A stretch of 7,243 nt of DNA from Chitinophagaceae bacterium (GCA_019454915.1 JACFNM010000211.1:1-7243), one strand, 5' to 3'. Shown: positions 1-6,822, numbered from the stretch's first letter. Numbers and translations: made by a program. The notes: generated from the letters alone by a model not told the origin.

Positions 1-1323
1 GAGTCTATCATTCTTACCTGGAATGAGATCGCCACGTTGTTTGGATTGACGCAGGATATCTATAAAAATCCGTTACACCGGCCACTGAGTAAGCCGGTGA
101 GCGCCATATTGATTGGAGCCGGTAACCGGGGAAATATCTATGCCGATTATGCGCTTATCTATCCAAATGAACTGAATATTATTGGTGTTGCAGATCAAAA
201 TGCGGTGCGAAACGGCCGTTTTGCACGGAAGCATCATATCGCTGCGGTCAATCGTTTTTACAACTGGGAAGATGTTTTTAAAAGAGAAAAGTTTGCGGAT
301 GCCGTGATCATTGCAACGCCGGATGCGCTTCATGCTGCACCCTGCCTGAGGGCTTTGGAAGCGGGATACGATGTGTTGTTGGAAAAGCCCATCGCCCTTA
401 CAGAAGAAGATTGCCGGCTGATCCATGAAAAAGCCAAAGAAACGGGCAGAATAGTGGGTATTTGTCATGTATTAAGATATTCTCCTTATTTCAAGCAGTT
501 GAAAGAGATCATCACTTCGGGGATGATTGGGGATATTGTGAGTGTGCAACACCTGGAACCGATTGGCTTTGATCACATGGCACATTCTTATGTGCGCGGC
601 AACTGGCACAATAGTAAAAAATCGTCACCCATTATTTTAGCCAAGTCCTGTCATGATACGGATATTCTCCGTTGGCTGATTGATGAACCCGTTGAAGACG
701 TGCAGTGTTTCGGAGGGCTGAATCATTTTAAGCTGGAGAATGCACCGGAGGGAAGTACCGAACGGTGTATGGATCATTGTGCCGTTGAATCCACCTGTCC
801 TTTTTCTGCGCTGCAGATTTATTACCGGGACAGAAAGCGGTTGTACGTATTTGATTTGCCCGAACAGCGGCGGAAGTGGGACGAGCTGATCTTGAAAAGG
901 CTGAAAACAACCGACTATGGACGATGTGTATATCGCATGGATAATGATCAACCCGATCATCTGACGGTGAATATGCGGTTTGCGAAAAATATCACGGCGG
1001 TATTTTCCATGGAAGGGCTGACCTCTTATGAAGGAAGGAATACCCGGATTATGGGTACAAAGGGCGATATTGTCGGGGATATGGAAACCTATACCATGAC
1101 GGATTTCAGAACGGGTCAGAAGACGACCTGGAGTCTGAAGACCGACTTTCACGGGGGAGGCGACCATCGCCTGGTACAGGATTGGGTTCAGGCGGTTGGG
1201 CATCAGGAGGCTCGGATACTTTCCTCAACCATTGATGTGTCGGTGGTAGGACATCTGATGGCCTTTGCGGCGGAAAGGAGCAGGCTGAATCATACGATAG
1301 AAGAGGTGAGGCTGCATAGATAA
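1..1323 (+). CDS. Gfo/Idh/MocA-family NAD(P)-dependent oxidoreductase, 5' end uncertain or outside window
   Basis: Predicted cytoplasmic oxidoreductase acting on a sugar or sugar derivative with NAD(P); the substrate cannot be read from sequence. Counting from the first in-frame TTG (37), the Rossmann motif GAGNRG is at residues 27-32, the family EKP motif at 116-118, the HSYVRGNW block near 183-190, and a likely catalytic K-S-C-H-D segment at 203-207. A Cys cluster (C244, C248, C254 in an ERCMDHC...CPFSA context) marks a subgroup that I associate with polysaccharide-utilisation loci; Bacillus YteT may be a relative, but this is from memory. The frame is open to base 1, with no ATG ahead of the Rossmann motif. 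The start could be upstream of the window, TTG 37, or GTG 97; GTG 97 would place the nucleotide-binding motif at the usual distance from the N-terminus. Stop TAA is at 1321-1323. It is convergent with the acyltransferase gene. Family assignment is secure; a link to rhamnose metabolism is only suggested by proximity. Confidence 0.9.
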   Translation, partial: ESIILTWNEIATLFGLTQDIYKNPLHRPLSKPVSAILIGAGNRGNIYADYALIYPNELNIIGVADQNAVRNGRFARKHHIAAVNRFYNWEDVFKREKFADAVIIATPDALHAAPCLRALEAGYDVLLEKPIALTEEDCRLIHEKAKETGRIVGICHVLRYSPYFKQLKEIITSGMIGDIVSVQHLEPIGFDHMAHSYVRGNWHNSKKSSPIILAKSCHDTDILRWLIDEPVEDVQCFGGLNHFKLENAPEGSTERCMDHCAVESTCPFSALQIYYRDRKRLYVFDLPEQRRKWDELILKRLKTTDYGRCVYRMDNDQPDHLTVNMRFAKNITAVFSMEGLTSYEGRNTRIMGTKGDIVGDMETYTMTDFRTGQKTTWSLKTDFHGGGDHRLVQDWVQAVGHQEARILSSTIDVSVVGHLMAFAAERSRLNHTIEEVRLHR

Positions 1324-1335
1324 ACTGTCGGGCTG

Positions 1336-2100
1336 TTATTTTTGGCGTATCCAGCTTGCGCTATATTTCAATAACTCCTGCTCCATGCGGGAATATGTTT
1401 TTTGCCTGAGGGATTCCAAATCACTCATCGTTGCATCTTGTACGGGTATCTCTTCGAGGAATACAGATCTGCTTTTACCGGGGTTTATCGTCAGCAGCCC
1501 CGAAGGCGGCATTCGGTCATAGGAATCCAGGAACAGTACCGGCTTGATGGGCGTCTGTGTTTCTATGGCAATCTTAAAAGCGCCGTCGTAGAAGGATTTT
1601 AACGGATTGCCGGTTTCATTAAAAGTGCCTTCAGGGAATATTAAAACAGAGATGCCCTTTTGCAGCACTTCTTTTAATTCGCGAACGCTTCTGCTGCGAT
1701 CTTCCGCGCTTCCGCGGTTTACGGTTACAATAGCTTTCTTATAAATGAAGCCGAATATCGGAATGGAGCTGGTTTCTTCTTTTCCCAACGGACGGATGGG
1801 CTGTCTGAAGGTTTTTACGATAACAGCGGCGTCAAAAAACGAAAGGTGATTGGTTACAAAAATATAGGCTTTCTTCTTATTGTGCGGCGCCAGATAGATG
1901 TTCCGGTGCCGTATACCTGCAAGCGGAAACCACAGGTCGCCCCAAAGCATACAAATCCGGTAAATTAAATTGCCTCCGGATATGGGTCCGCCAAAAGAGG
2001 CGAACAAAACAAAGGGGAAGATAATGAGCATCAATACTACGAACAGCAGGAGCGCATAAAAACGGTAAAGAATCCGGAACGGTGTAAATAAATATCTCAT
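1336..2100 (-). CDS. Lysophospholipid acyltransferase (PlsC/1-acylglycerol-3-phosphate acyltransferase family)
   Basis: Predicted inner-membrane enzyme that transfers an acyl chain to a lysophospholipid, most likely 1-acylglycerol-3-phosphate to phosphatidic acid. The 254-residue length fits the family. An N-terminal hydrophobic segment (about residues 11-36) would anchor it in the membrane. Acyltransferase motif I is NHLSFFD at 84-90 (catalytic H85 and D90). The motif II region is VNRGSAEDR at 127-135. Motif III is FPEGTF at 155-160, and a motif IV-like PIKPVLF begins at 184. The start is ATG at 2098-2100. The gene is last in a three-gene leftward block, 36 bases after the DUF4258 stop, and its stop is 12 bases from the convergent oxidoreductase stop. 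Exact acyl acceptor is unknown; some paralogues acylate ornithine lipids or other lysolipids. Confidence 0.92.
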   Translation of the reverse strand: MRYLFTPFRILYRFYALLLFVVLMLIIFPFVLFASFGGPISGGNLIYRICMLWGDLWFPLAGIRHRNIYLAPHNKKKAYIFVTNHLSFFDAAVIVKTFRQPIRPLGKEETSSIPIFGFIYKKAIVTVNRGSAEDRSRSVRELKEVLQKGISVLIFPEGTFNETGNPLKSFYDGAFKIAIETQTPIKPVLFLDSYDRMPPSGLLTINPGKSRSVFLEEIPVQDATMSDLESLRQKTYSRMEQELLKYSASWIRQK

Positions 2101-2136
2101 GAAAGGGCTGTAAACTACGTATTTTACGGGTGATTA

Positions 2137-2517
2137 TCAATTGCAGTGGCAGGTCCATTCTTCATCCAGGTCTATACAGGTGATGACCACCATGCCGCGT
2201 TTCGAAGGAGCGAAAATAATACGAACGGATTGACGGTCCCGGGTAATTCCCTCTAAAGCGAATTTCGGATCGGGTTTTGAATCCGGTTCACTTTTCTGAT
2301 AATTGATTTTACCATTTCGAAGAATCTCCTGTACTTCCGCCTCATCAATGTGCCGGCAATCCATTCTGCAGCGGGCGTGTTTGGTATATATTAAGGGTGT
2401 CAGCGACCGGTCAAAACTTATCTCCTGGTCAGGACGGCTACTTTGGTTGGAAAACCAGTAGAGTCCGAAGGCGGTCAGAAGGAGAAGCAGGTATTTTATG
2501 ACGGATCCCTTTTTCAT
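2137..2517 (-). CDS. Membrane-anchored or secreted DUF4258-domain protein
   Basis: A 126-residue protein of unknown function. Residues 1-6 are basic/polar, followed by a hydrophobic stretch (about 8-22, LLLLL-rich) that is a signal anchor or signal peptide; no lipobox Cys is evident. From about residue 42 comes a DUF4258-like domain with the typical YTKHARxRM start (H47, R49, R51, M52), a helix around DEAEVQEILRNGK (58-70), and strands with ALEG, SVRIIFAP and VITCIDLD. Cysteines at C50, C54, C114, C123 and C125 form a pattern suited to disulfides or metal binding outside the cytoplasm. The start ATG (2515-2517) overlaps the upstream transglutaminase-like stop as ATGA, suggesting translational coupling. 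DUF4258 domains are sometimes compared with RelE/ParE-like toxins, but no antitoxin partner is visible and the membrane segment argues against that role. Confidence 0.85.
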   Translation of the reverse strand: MKKGSVIKYLLLLLTAFGLYWFSNQSSRPDQEISFDRSLTPLIYTKHARCRMDCRHIDEAEVQEILRNGKINYQKSEPDSKPDPKFALEGITRDRQSVRIIFAPSKRGMVVITCIDLDEEWTCHCN

Positions 2518-3396
2518 TTGATACCGGTGTCATTACCCAGAATACCGGCAAGGATAATCAGTTCGTTTTGCTTATAAAGATGGTCGGCAGCATTAAAACA
2601 TTTTGCAAATTCCTCTAATAATAATTGAAAGATTTGCTTAGGCTCCATGGGCCGGAAATAAGACTTTGCCATGGGAACCCCTATTTTTCGAAAATAATTT
2701 TCTATGTCTTTATGCGAGTACACGTATCCGTTGATGGGGTCTATGTAAAAATGAATATTATAGTCATTTTCCTTTTTTGGACTGAAATAGTCATACGAAG
2801 TATCGAAATAGGCAAGCAGGTTTGGGGATTTTAATGGCTTTAACGGGAATGTCGAGGAGATCGCAAAACAGTTGATACAAGATCGCGCTGGAGATGGTAT
2901 TTCCGCGTTTCATCTCCAGTACCTTGTTAATCAGAAATTCTTCCGGTTGCTGATAAGATACCTCCACTCCTTTAAATTTATAGTGAGTGTAAAAGATGCG
3001 GTTCATGATGTTTACCTGTTCCAAAGCAGTCAGGTAACTGTTGAGCTCAAGCCATATATGACGTTTTATCTTATCTATCTCATCAAAGACGGGCTTACTC
3101 AACAGGTCGGGGTATTGATACCGCGCCACCAATAAGGCGCCCTGCAGTAACTCCTGCGCCGGAGAATTGGCGTATGCAATGAAATCCTGCTGTAGCTCCA
3201 GAAAATGTAGCCGGTGTATGAGAAGTTCAATTTTCTCCTGCACCACGTGATCGGTGGTTGCCTCCCATAGTTGTTCCAGATTGGGGATGATGGGTCTGCC
3301 AAAGCTTACAATGCGTGTGCTCACGGTGTCAAAAACTTCGTGATCCGGATCTTCCAGGAGGTTCAGTAGTGCATTTATTTCGCTGGTTTCTTCCAT
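2514..3396 (-). pseudogene. SirB1/transglutaminase-like protein, interrupted by a frameshift
   Basis: Two reading frames together encode about 290 residues of one SirB1-like (transglutaminase-core-2) protein. The N-terminal frame runs from ATG 3394-3396 to a TGA at 2791-2793 (201 residues). It has a HEAT-like helical start, the GALLVARYQYPDL block (87-99) and the RGNTISSAILYQLF block (164-177), both typical of this family. Its last residues (after about KIP at 189-191) stop resembling the family. The adjacent frame, read from about 2822, continues with NLLAYFDTSYDYF, then HFYIDPINGYVYS and a helical tail, ending with TGA at 2514-2516. The switch lies near 2820-2832. A single-base change or a small deletion would reconcile the frames. 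Both parts keep good protein character and the ATGA overlap with the DUF4258 gene is intact, so the lesion is recent, or a sequencing error. The biochemical role of this family is not established. Upstream in-frame codons to 3510 look non-coding, so ATG 3396 is preferred. Confidence 0.8.
2820..2832 (-). other. Frameshift site in the transglutaminase-like gene
   Basis: On the coding strand the region reads AAA ATC CCC AAA CCT in the upstream frame. The downstream frame reads CCA AAC CTG CTT GCC TAT here, giving the family-like LLAYFD. Moving from one to the other needs a net +1 shift: one base skipped or inserted, or a 2- or 5-base deletion in an ancestor. The C and A runs (CCCC then AAA) are a common place for indels and base-calling errors. 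Confidence 0.75.
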
Positions 3397-3467
3397 GGGG
3401 ATTGTAGAATCTGTAACAACTAAAAGACGAATAAAAGAATTAAATATTGTAACCCAACGGCAGTAAA

Positions 3468-3484
3468 TATCGGTGTCACCGATA
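3468..3484. promoter_or_regulatory. Perfect 17-base palindrome, candidate operator
   Basis: The sequence TATCGGTGTCACCGATA has two perfect 8-base half-sites around a single central base. It lies in the 176-base spacer between the end of the kinase gene and the start of the transglutaminase-like gene, about 72 bases upstream of ATG 3396. Its size and symmetry suit a dimeric repressor. It is not followed by a T run on either strand at terminator spacing. No promoter consensus was confidently found beside it, so the regulatory role is an inference. Confidence 0.4.
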
Positions 3485-3572
3485 ATATGTGCGATGTTTT
3501 TTTTCCACAACAGGTGGACAAGTCGTTTGCTCCCGGATTGCAGGAAGTGTCAATGGCGAACACGGGTCAGGG

Positions 3573-4955
3573 TTATGATGCAGGAGAAGTGTCGTAATAT
3601 TTTAATTTGATAATATCTTTTGGCGCCGGTTTATAATTCCAGTATCCGTGGATAGCCAGGGCCGACCCCATAGCCGTAGCTTGCGCAACGGAAGCAGCAT
3701 ACACCTCAATTCCCCGGAAAGCTTCCGCCAGCAGCCGCATGAATATAGGATTCTTGCTGAAACCGCCGTCAACAAATATACGTTTTGTAATGGTATCTTT
3801 CAGAATGAGAGAAGTTGCCTGAATCTGGCTGTTGATAATATCCAGCATCAACTGGTGATAAGCTTCTTCATAGCTGCTAAAGTCATTTAGGTCTCTCTTA
3901 GAAAATGCCGTGATGGCGGATTTATCCCCGGTGGTTATCGGGGGCTTCGACCTCAGCGTTCTTACTATTTCTCCGTCGTATTCGACGCTGGTATAAAAGT
4001 CTTTATTTTTATTGAAATGGTCTGCTAACCGCTTCGTTTGCTGCTCATGTTCGTAGCCTGCGAACAGCCGGGAGGCTTTAACCGGTTTACCGCGATAGGT
4101 GATATAGGAGAGGCAATCCTGCTGCAACTCTTCTACGGTCAGTGGATGTGGATTAAACGGGTTCAGGCTGATGGACCAGGTACCGGTAGATATCAAAACG
4201 AAAGGTTCCCTGAAACTGGTAAGGTAAGGGATTAGCGCTGCGGAGCTGTCGTGCAGCCCGATTCCGGCCCTCAGCTTTTTACCGTAGGCTGTGATTTCCG
4301 TGATGCCATCCGACGGGAACAATGGCGCCAGTTTTTCTATGATCCCCTCCCTGTAAACCCACTCGTGATAATTGTTTTGCGGAAAATTCCAGAGATTGGT
4401 ATGACAGCCGATGCTGGTAATGTCGGAGTATGTTTTTCCGGTTAATAAATAACTGACGTACTGAGGGAGGTGCAGCGAATAAGCTATTTGTTTAAAGATT
4501 TCTTTTTGGGTATGCTTAATGCGATACAGTTGCATCCCTGAATTCAGGCTGCCCAATACCGGAGATGCCGTATGCATCGAGAGCATAATTTCACCTCCGT
4601 ATTTATCATAGAATTTCCTGCTAAGGTCTGCAGGGTATGGCTTTAAATAATTATACAGGGGAGTCAGTGGATTCCCGCCCTTATCTACGTGAACAAAGCT
4701 GGCGCCATAAGCGGTAAAGTTTATCGCGATGATGTCAAATTCTTCTTTGGTTAATACATCTGCAAAGGAGTCCTTAATCCAATGGGAAAGCAGCCCCAGG
4801 TCTTCACAGGGGAAACTGTCTTCATCTACCGTTTCCGGCAGCGTTACCGATTTTTCATAAACGACCTCATAATCCTCACTGAAAAGAAATAGCTTTTTGT
4901 TGGTCTTGCCAATATCATAAACAGCTATTACCGGGATGCTATTAGAATTCCTCAT
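3573..4955 (-). CDS. FGGY-family carbohydrate kinase, probable L-rhamnulokinase by context
   Basis: Predicted cytoplasmic ATP-dependent sugar kinase. In this operon the expected reaction is L-rhamnulose to L-rhamnulose-1-phosphate. The 460-residue length fits FGGY kinases. Visible motifs: N-terminal phosphate-binding DIGKTNKK at 14-21; HDSSAA at 235-240, with D236 the likely catalytic base; STGTWS at 256-261 at the start of the C-terminal lobe; VDGGFSKNP at 395-403; and ATAMGSALA at 427-435 near the end. ATG 4953-4955 is preferred: the frame extends 18 codons further to a TTG at 5009, but those residues are not family-like and the sugar-kinase fold begins just after the ATG. The gene is last in the leftward operon, 185 bases after rhaI. 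The N-terminal signature differs from classical RhaB (D-L-G-A-S-S-G-R), so this is a divergent FGGY branch. Fuculokinase or another ketose kinase is the alternative. Confidence 0.9.
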   Translation of the reverse strand: MRNSNSIPVIAVYDIGKTNKKLFLFSEDYEVVYEKSVTLPETVDEDSFPCEDLGLLSHWIKDSFADVLTKEEFDIIAINFTAYGASFVHVDKGGNPLTPLYNYLKPYPADLSRKFYDKYGGEIMLSMHTASPVLGSLNSGMQLYRIKHTQKEIFKQIAYSLHLPQYVSYLLTGKTYSDITSIGCHTNLWNFPQNNYHEWVYREGIIEKLAPLFPSDGITEITAYGKKLRAGIGLHDSSAALIPYLTSFREPFVLISTGTWSISLNPFNPHPLTVEELQQDCLSYITYRGKPVKASRLFAGYEHEQQTKRLADHFNKNKDFYTSVEYDGEIVRTLRSKPPITTGDKSAITAFSKRDLNDFSSYEEAYHQLMLDIINSQIQATSLILKDTITKRIFVDGGFSKNPIFMRLLAEAFRGIEVYAASVAQATAMGSALAIHGYWNYKPAPKDIIKLKYYDTSPAS

Positions 4956-5030
4956 TTTATAAAGATAATAGCTGGATACTGAACTACAAAACCAGAAGGT
5001 GCATCTCAATTTTTCGCATTGATTTGCTTC

Positions 5031-5074
5031 ATTTGCGTGTGAAGATCTGCCTGTCGCCCACGGCAGGTCGCGCT
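5031..5074. repeat. Repeat-like intergenic element with short inverted repeat
   Basis: In the spacer between rhaI and the kinase gene, CTGCC (5047-5051) and GGCAG (5062-5066) form a small inverted repeat. On the minus strand it is followed by CTTCACACGCAAATG, which resembles the TTTCACGCAGCG stretch seen at about 6781-6792 in another spacer of this operon. Palindrome plus TTCACGCAA-type sequence is a recurring intergenic pattern in Bacteroidota genomes, as far as I recall. The rest of the 4956-5140 spacer holds nothing I can assign. Confidence 0.3.
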
Positions 5075-5140
5075 GACCGTTGGTTCATCGGCCAGAGAAA
5101 ATTGAAGTACTCTCAGGCCGAATACCGTCGAAACCAGCTA

Positions 5141-6415
5141 TCAAAGCCCCGTAGCTACTGCTTTTGCTCCCCTGTTTTTAATCAACGCTTCTCTTATTTT
5201 CTGCTGCCTGAAGAGTGCGATAGGATCCAGGGCGCCGCCCGAGCGCAGTCTCGCTTCTGCAACCAGCGGACGTAGATCGGTTCGAAATGCATCCTGCAGT
5301 ATATCCTGGGCACGGGTTACATCATTATTTGCTCTTGCTTCTTTGAGTGAGCGGCTGTCAACAAGCAGCGCCTGCGCATAAGCGATGAGGATGGCTTCGA
5401 CGGATTGCAGCAGGTCTTCCAACGGATCTTTTACATTATGGGATGCATCAATCATCCAACCCAGGTCTGTTGCATGATTCATACCTTTTGCGTCCATACC
5501 GTCTACCAGTTCGTTGAAGATGAGGAATAGCTGATAAGGTTTGATGCTGCCGGTGGTGAGGTCATCGTCTCCATATTTGGAATCGTTGAAATGGAATCCG
5601 CCCAACTTGCCTTCCATCAATAAAAGCGCAACTATTTGTTCAATATTGGCGTTTGGCAGATGGTGTCCGAGATCAACAAGCGAGTAGGCTTTGTCTCCTA
5701 ATTTACTGGAGTACAAATAAGACTGTCCCCAGTCGCCGACCGTAGTGGAATAGAAATTAGGCTCGAAAGCTTTGTATTCTACAAAGATTTTCCAGTCTTC
5801 CGGCAGGGCTTTGTATATTTCCTTCAGCCCGTTCAGCGTATTTTGGAATGCTTCGCGGAAATTGAGTTGTCCGGGGAAACAGGAACCGTCCGAGAGCCAT
5901 ACGGTTAACGATTTTGAACCTAATTCAATGCCATGTTGAATCACTTCAATGTTGTGGTCAATGGCTTGTTGCCGGATAGCCTTGTTTACATTTTGAAGCG
6001 ATCCGTATTTGTAGCTGTATTCCTGGCCCGGCTGATCCTGGAAAGTATTGGAGTTCATCGCATCAAAACGCAGTCCGTTCTGAGCTGCCAGCGCTTTGAT
6101 GTGCGCTGGTTTTTCGGGGATGTCCCAGGGAATGTGCAGGGAGATGGCTCCGCTGGCGCGGTTCAGCGAATGCAATAATCCGATGTCTTCTATTTTTTCT
6201 TCCAGGTTGCGTGGTTCGCCTCCGCCGGAAAAGCGGCCGAAACGGGTGCCACCGGTACCAAGCGCCCAACTGGGGATGGCTATTTGAAAAGCAATCAGTT
6301 TTTCTATAATATTTTCGGCATTGTCAACAGTTGATTTGCAGAAGGCTAACTTATTGTTGTGCGCTTTGAGTAATGATTGATTATGATCATCAATCTTGTA
6401 TTTTTCTAATTGCAT
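5141..6415 (-). CDS. rhaI: L-rhamnose isomerase (RhaI, Pseudomonas stutzeri type)
   Basis: Cytoplasmic metal-dependent TIM-barrel aldose-ketose isomerase converting L-rhamnose to L-rhamnulose, the second step of the pathway encoded here. The 424-residue length is close to the roughly 430 of the P. stutzeri-type enzymes and is distinct in sequence from E. coli RhaA. Candidate metal ligands and active-site residues are E213 (FVEYKAFEP), D248 and H251/H252 (LVDLGHHLP), H275 and D277 (GGFHFNDSKYG), D283-D285, and D323 (WMIDASHN). A glycine-rich segment TGGTRFGRFSGGG is at 54-66, typical of the subfamily. ATG 6413-6415 is 13 bases after the rhaM stop; the leader is A/T-rich with no Shine-Dalgarno sequence, as is common in Bacteroidota. 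Tight spacing to rhaM supports co-transcription. Related enzymes are promiscuous on other aldoses, but the operon fixes rhamnose as the likely substrate. Confidence 0.96.
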   Translation of the reverse strand: MQLEKYKIDDHNQSLLKAHNNKLAFCKSTVDNAENIIEKLIAFQIAIPSWALGTGGTRFGRFSGGGEPRNLEEKIEDIGLLHSLNRASGAISLHIPWDIPEKPAHIKALAAQNGLRFDAMNSNTFQDQPGQEYSYKYGSLQNVNKAIRQQAIDHNIEVIQHGIELGSKSLTVWLSDGSCFPGQLNFREAFQNTLNGLKEIYKALPEDWKIFVEYKAFEPNFYSTTVGDWGQSYLYSSKLGDKAYSLVDLGHHLPNANIEQIVALLLMEGKLGGFHFNDSKYGDDDLTTGSIKPYQLFLIFNELVDGMDAKGMNHATDLGWMIDASHNVKDPLEDLLQSVEAILIAYAQALLVDSRSLKEARANNDVTRAQDILQDAFRTDLRPLVAEARLRSGGALDPIALFRQQKIREALIKNRGAKAVATGL

Positions 6416-6428
6416 GGTATAATTATTT

Positions 6429-6743
6429 TTATGACAGGTAAAATACTTCTTTCAACGGAATGCTTACCGGGGATTCGTCGGCATTGACGTCCATGATGTC
6501 TTTCATGAAATGCCACCAGCGCTGCATGACGGGTTGCTGAGGTAATACATCCATTATTGCCGGATCATTTATCTGCAGATACCCGAACAGGTTTCCCGTT
6601 GATTCATCTAAAAATATGGAATATTCCCGAATACCACTCCCTTTTAACAGCTCTTTTAATTCCGGCCAAATTGCCTCATGCCGTTTTTGATATTCGGCTT
6701 CAAAACCTTTGTGAAGTTTCATGATGAAAGCAATACGGTGCAT
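6429..6743 (-). CDS. rhaM: L-rhamnose mutarotase
   Basis: Small cytoplasmic enzyme interconverting alpha- and beta-L-rhamnopyranose, supplying the anomer used by the isomerase. Its length, 104 residues, equals that of E. coli RhaM as I recall it. Diagnostic features: RHEAIWPEL at 21-29, containing the catalytic-type H22; EYSIFLDE at 40-47; QRWWHFM at 74-80 with the paired tryptophans W76 and W77; and a closing SPVS...L-EVFYL block at 91-103. ATG 6741-6743 begins the frame and TAA at 6429-6431 ends it. It lies between the aldolase/dehydrogenase gene (164-base spacer) and rhaI (13-base spacer) on the same strand. Confidence 0.96.
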   Translation of the reverse strand: MHRIAFIMKLHKGFEAEYQKRHEAIWPELKELLKGSGIREYSIFLDESTGNLFGYLQINDPAIMDVLPQQPVMQRWWHFMKDIMDVNADESPVSIPLKEVFYLS

Positions 6744-6780
6744 TATAAGAGCAATTTGAGGTTATTGATTTTTGATTTTA

Positions 6781-6822
6781 TGTTTCACGCAGCGCCCGCT
6801 ACGGAAGAGCAACGCAACGAGC
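6781..6822 (+). repeat. Repeat-like intergenic stretch (CGCAACG-type)
   Basis: The stretch starts TTTCACGCAGCG and includes GCAACGCAACG with short tandem GCAAC units. It resembles degenerate copies of the CGCAACG-type intergenic repeats I associate with Chitinophagaceae genomes. It sits in the spacer between rhaEW and rhaM and contains no credible coding frame. The shared TTCAC(A)CGCA motif with the 5031-5074 spacer, on the opposite strand, is seen directly; family membership is from memory. Confidence 0.3.

Noticed and set aside
637..1203. Long open frame on the minus strand (188 codons) inside the oxidoreductase gene
   Set aside because: It lies wholly antisense to a clear Gfo/Idh coding sequence, has no recognisable domain, and has the composition of a shadow frame.
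1877..2158. Minus-strand frame of 93 codons overlapping the acyltransferase and DUF4258 genes
   Set aside because: Same strand but different frame from two well-supported proteins, with no family-like sequence.
2137..2723. DUF4258 gene plus the upstream small frame as a toxin-antitoxin pair
   Set aside because: The upstream frame is the C-terminus of the interrupted transglutaminase-like protein, and the DUF4258 protein has a hydrophobic N-terminal segment.
2815..2835. Programmed -1 ribosomal frameshifting in the transglutaminase-like gene
   Set aside because: The downstream frame requires a net +1 shift, a -1 slip leads to the wrong frame, and CCCCAAA does not match the X XXY YYZ pattern in the reading phase.
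3397..3510. Upstream extension of the transglutaminase-like frame by 38 codons
   Set aside because: The extra residues look non-coding, cover the 17-base palindrome, and ATG 3396 gives a family-like N-terminus.
3497..3518. T run next to a TCCAC/GTGGA hairpin as a terminator
   Set aside because: On the plus strand the T run precedes the stem, and on the minus strand it is an A run after the stem; neither orientation makes an intrinsic terminator.
4956..4990. Bacteroidota-type promoter candidate (TTTTG, 19 bases, TATCTTTA) upstream of the kinase ATG
   Set aside because: The -7-like element is only a few bases from the ATG, which would put the transcription start inside the coding sequence, and the element has a mismatch at the final G.
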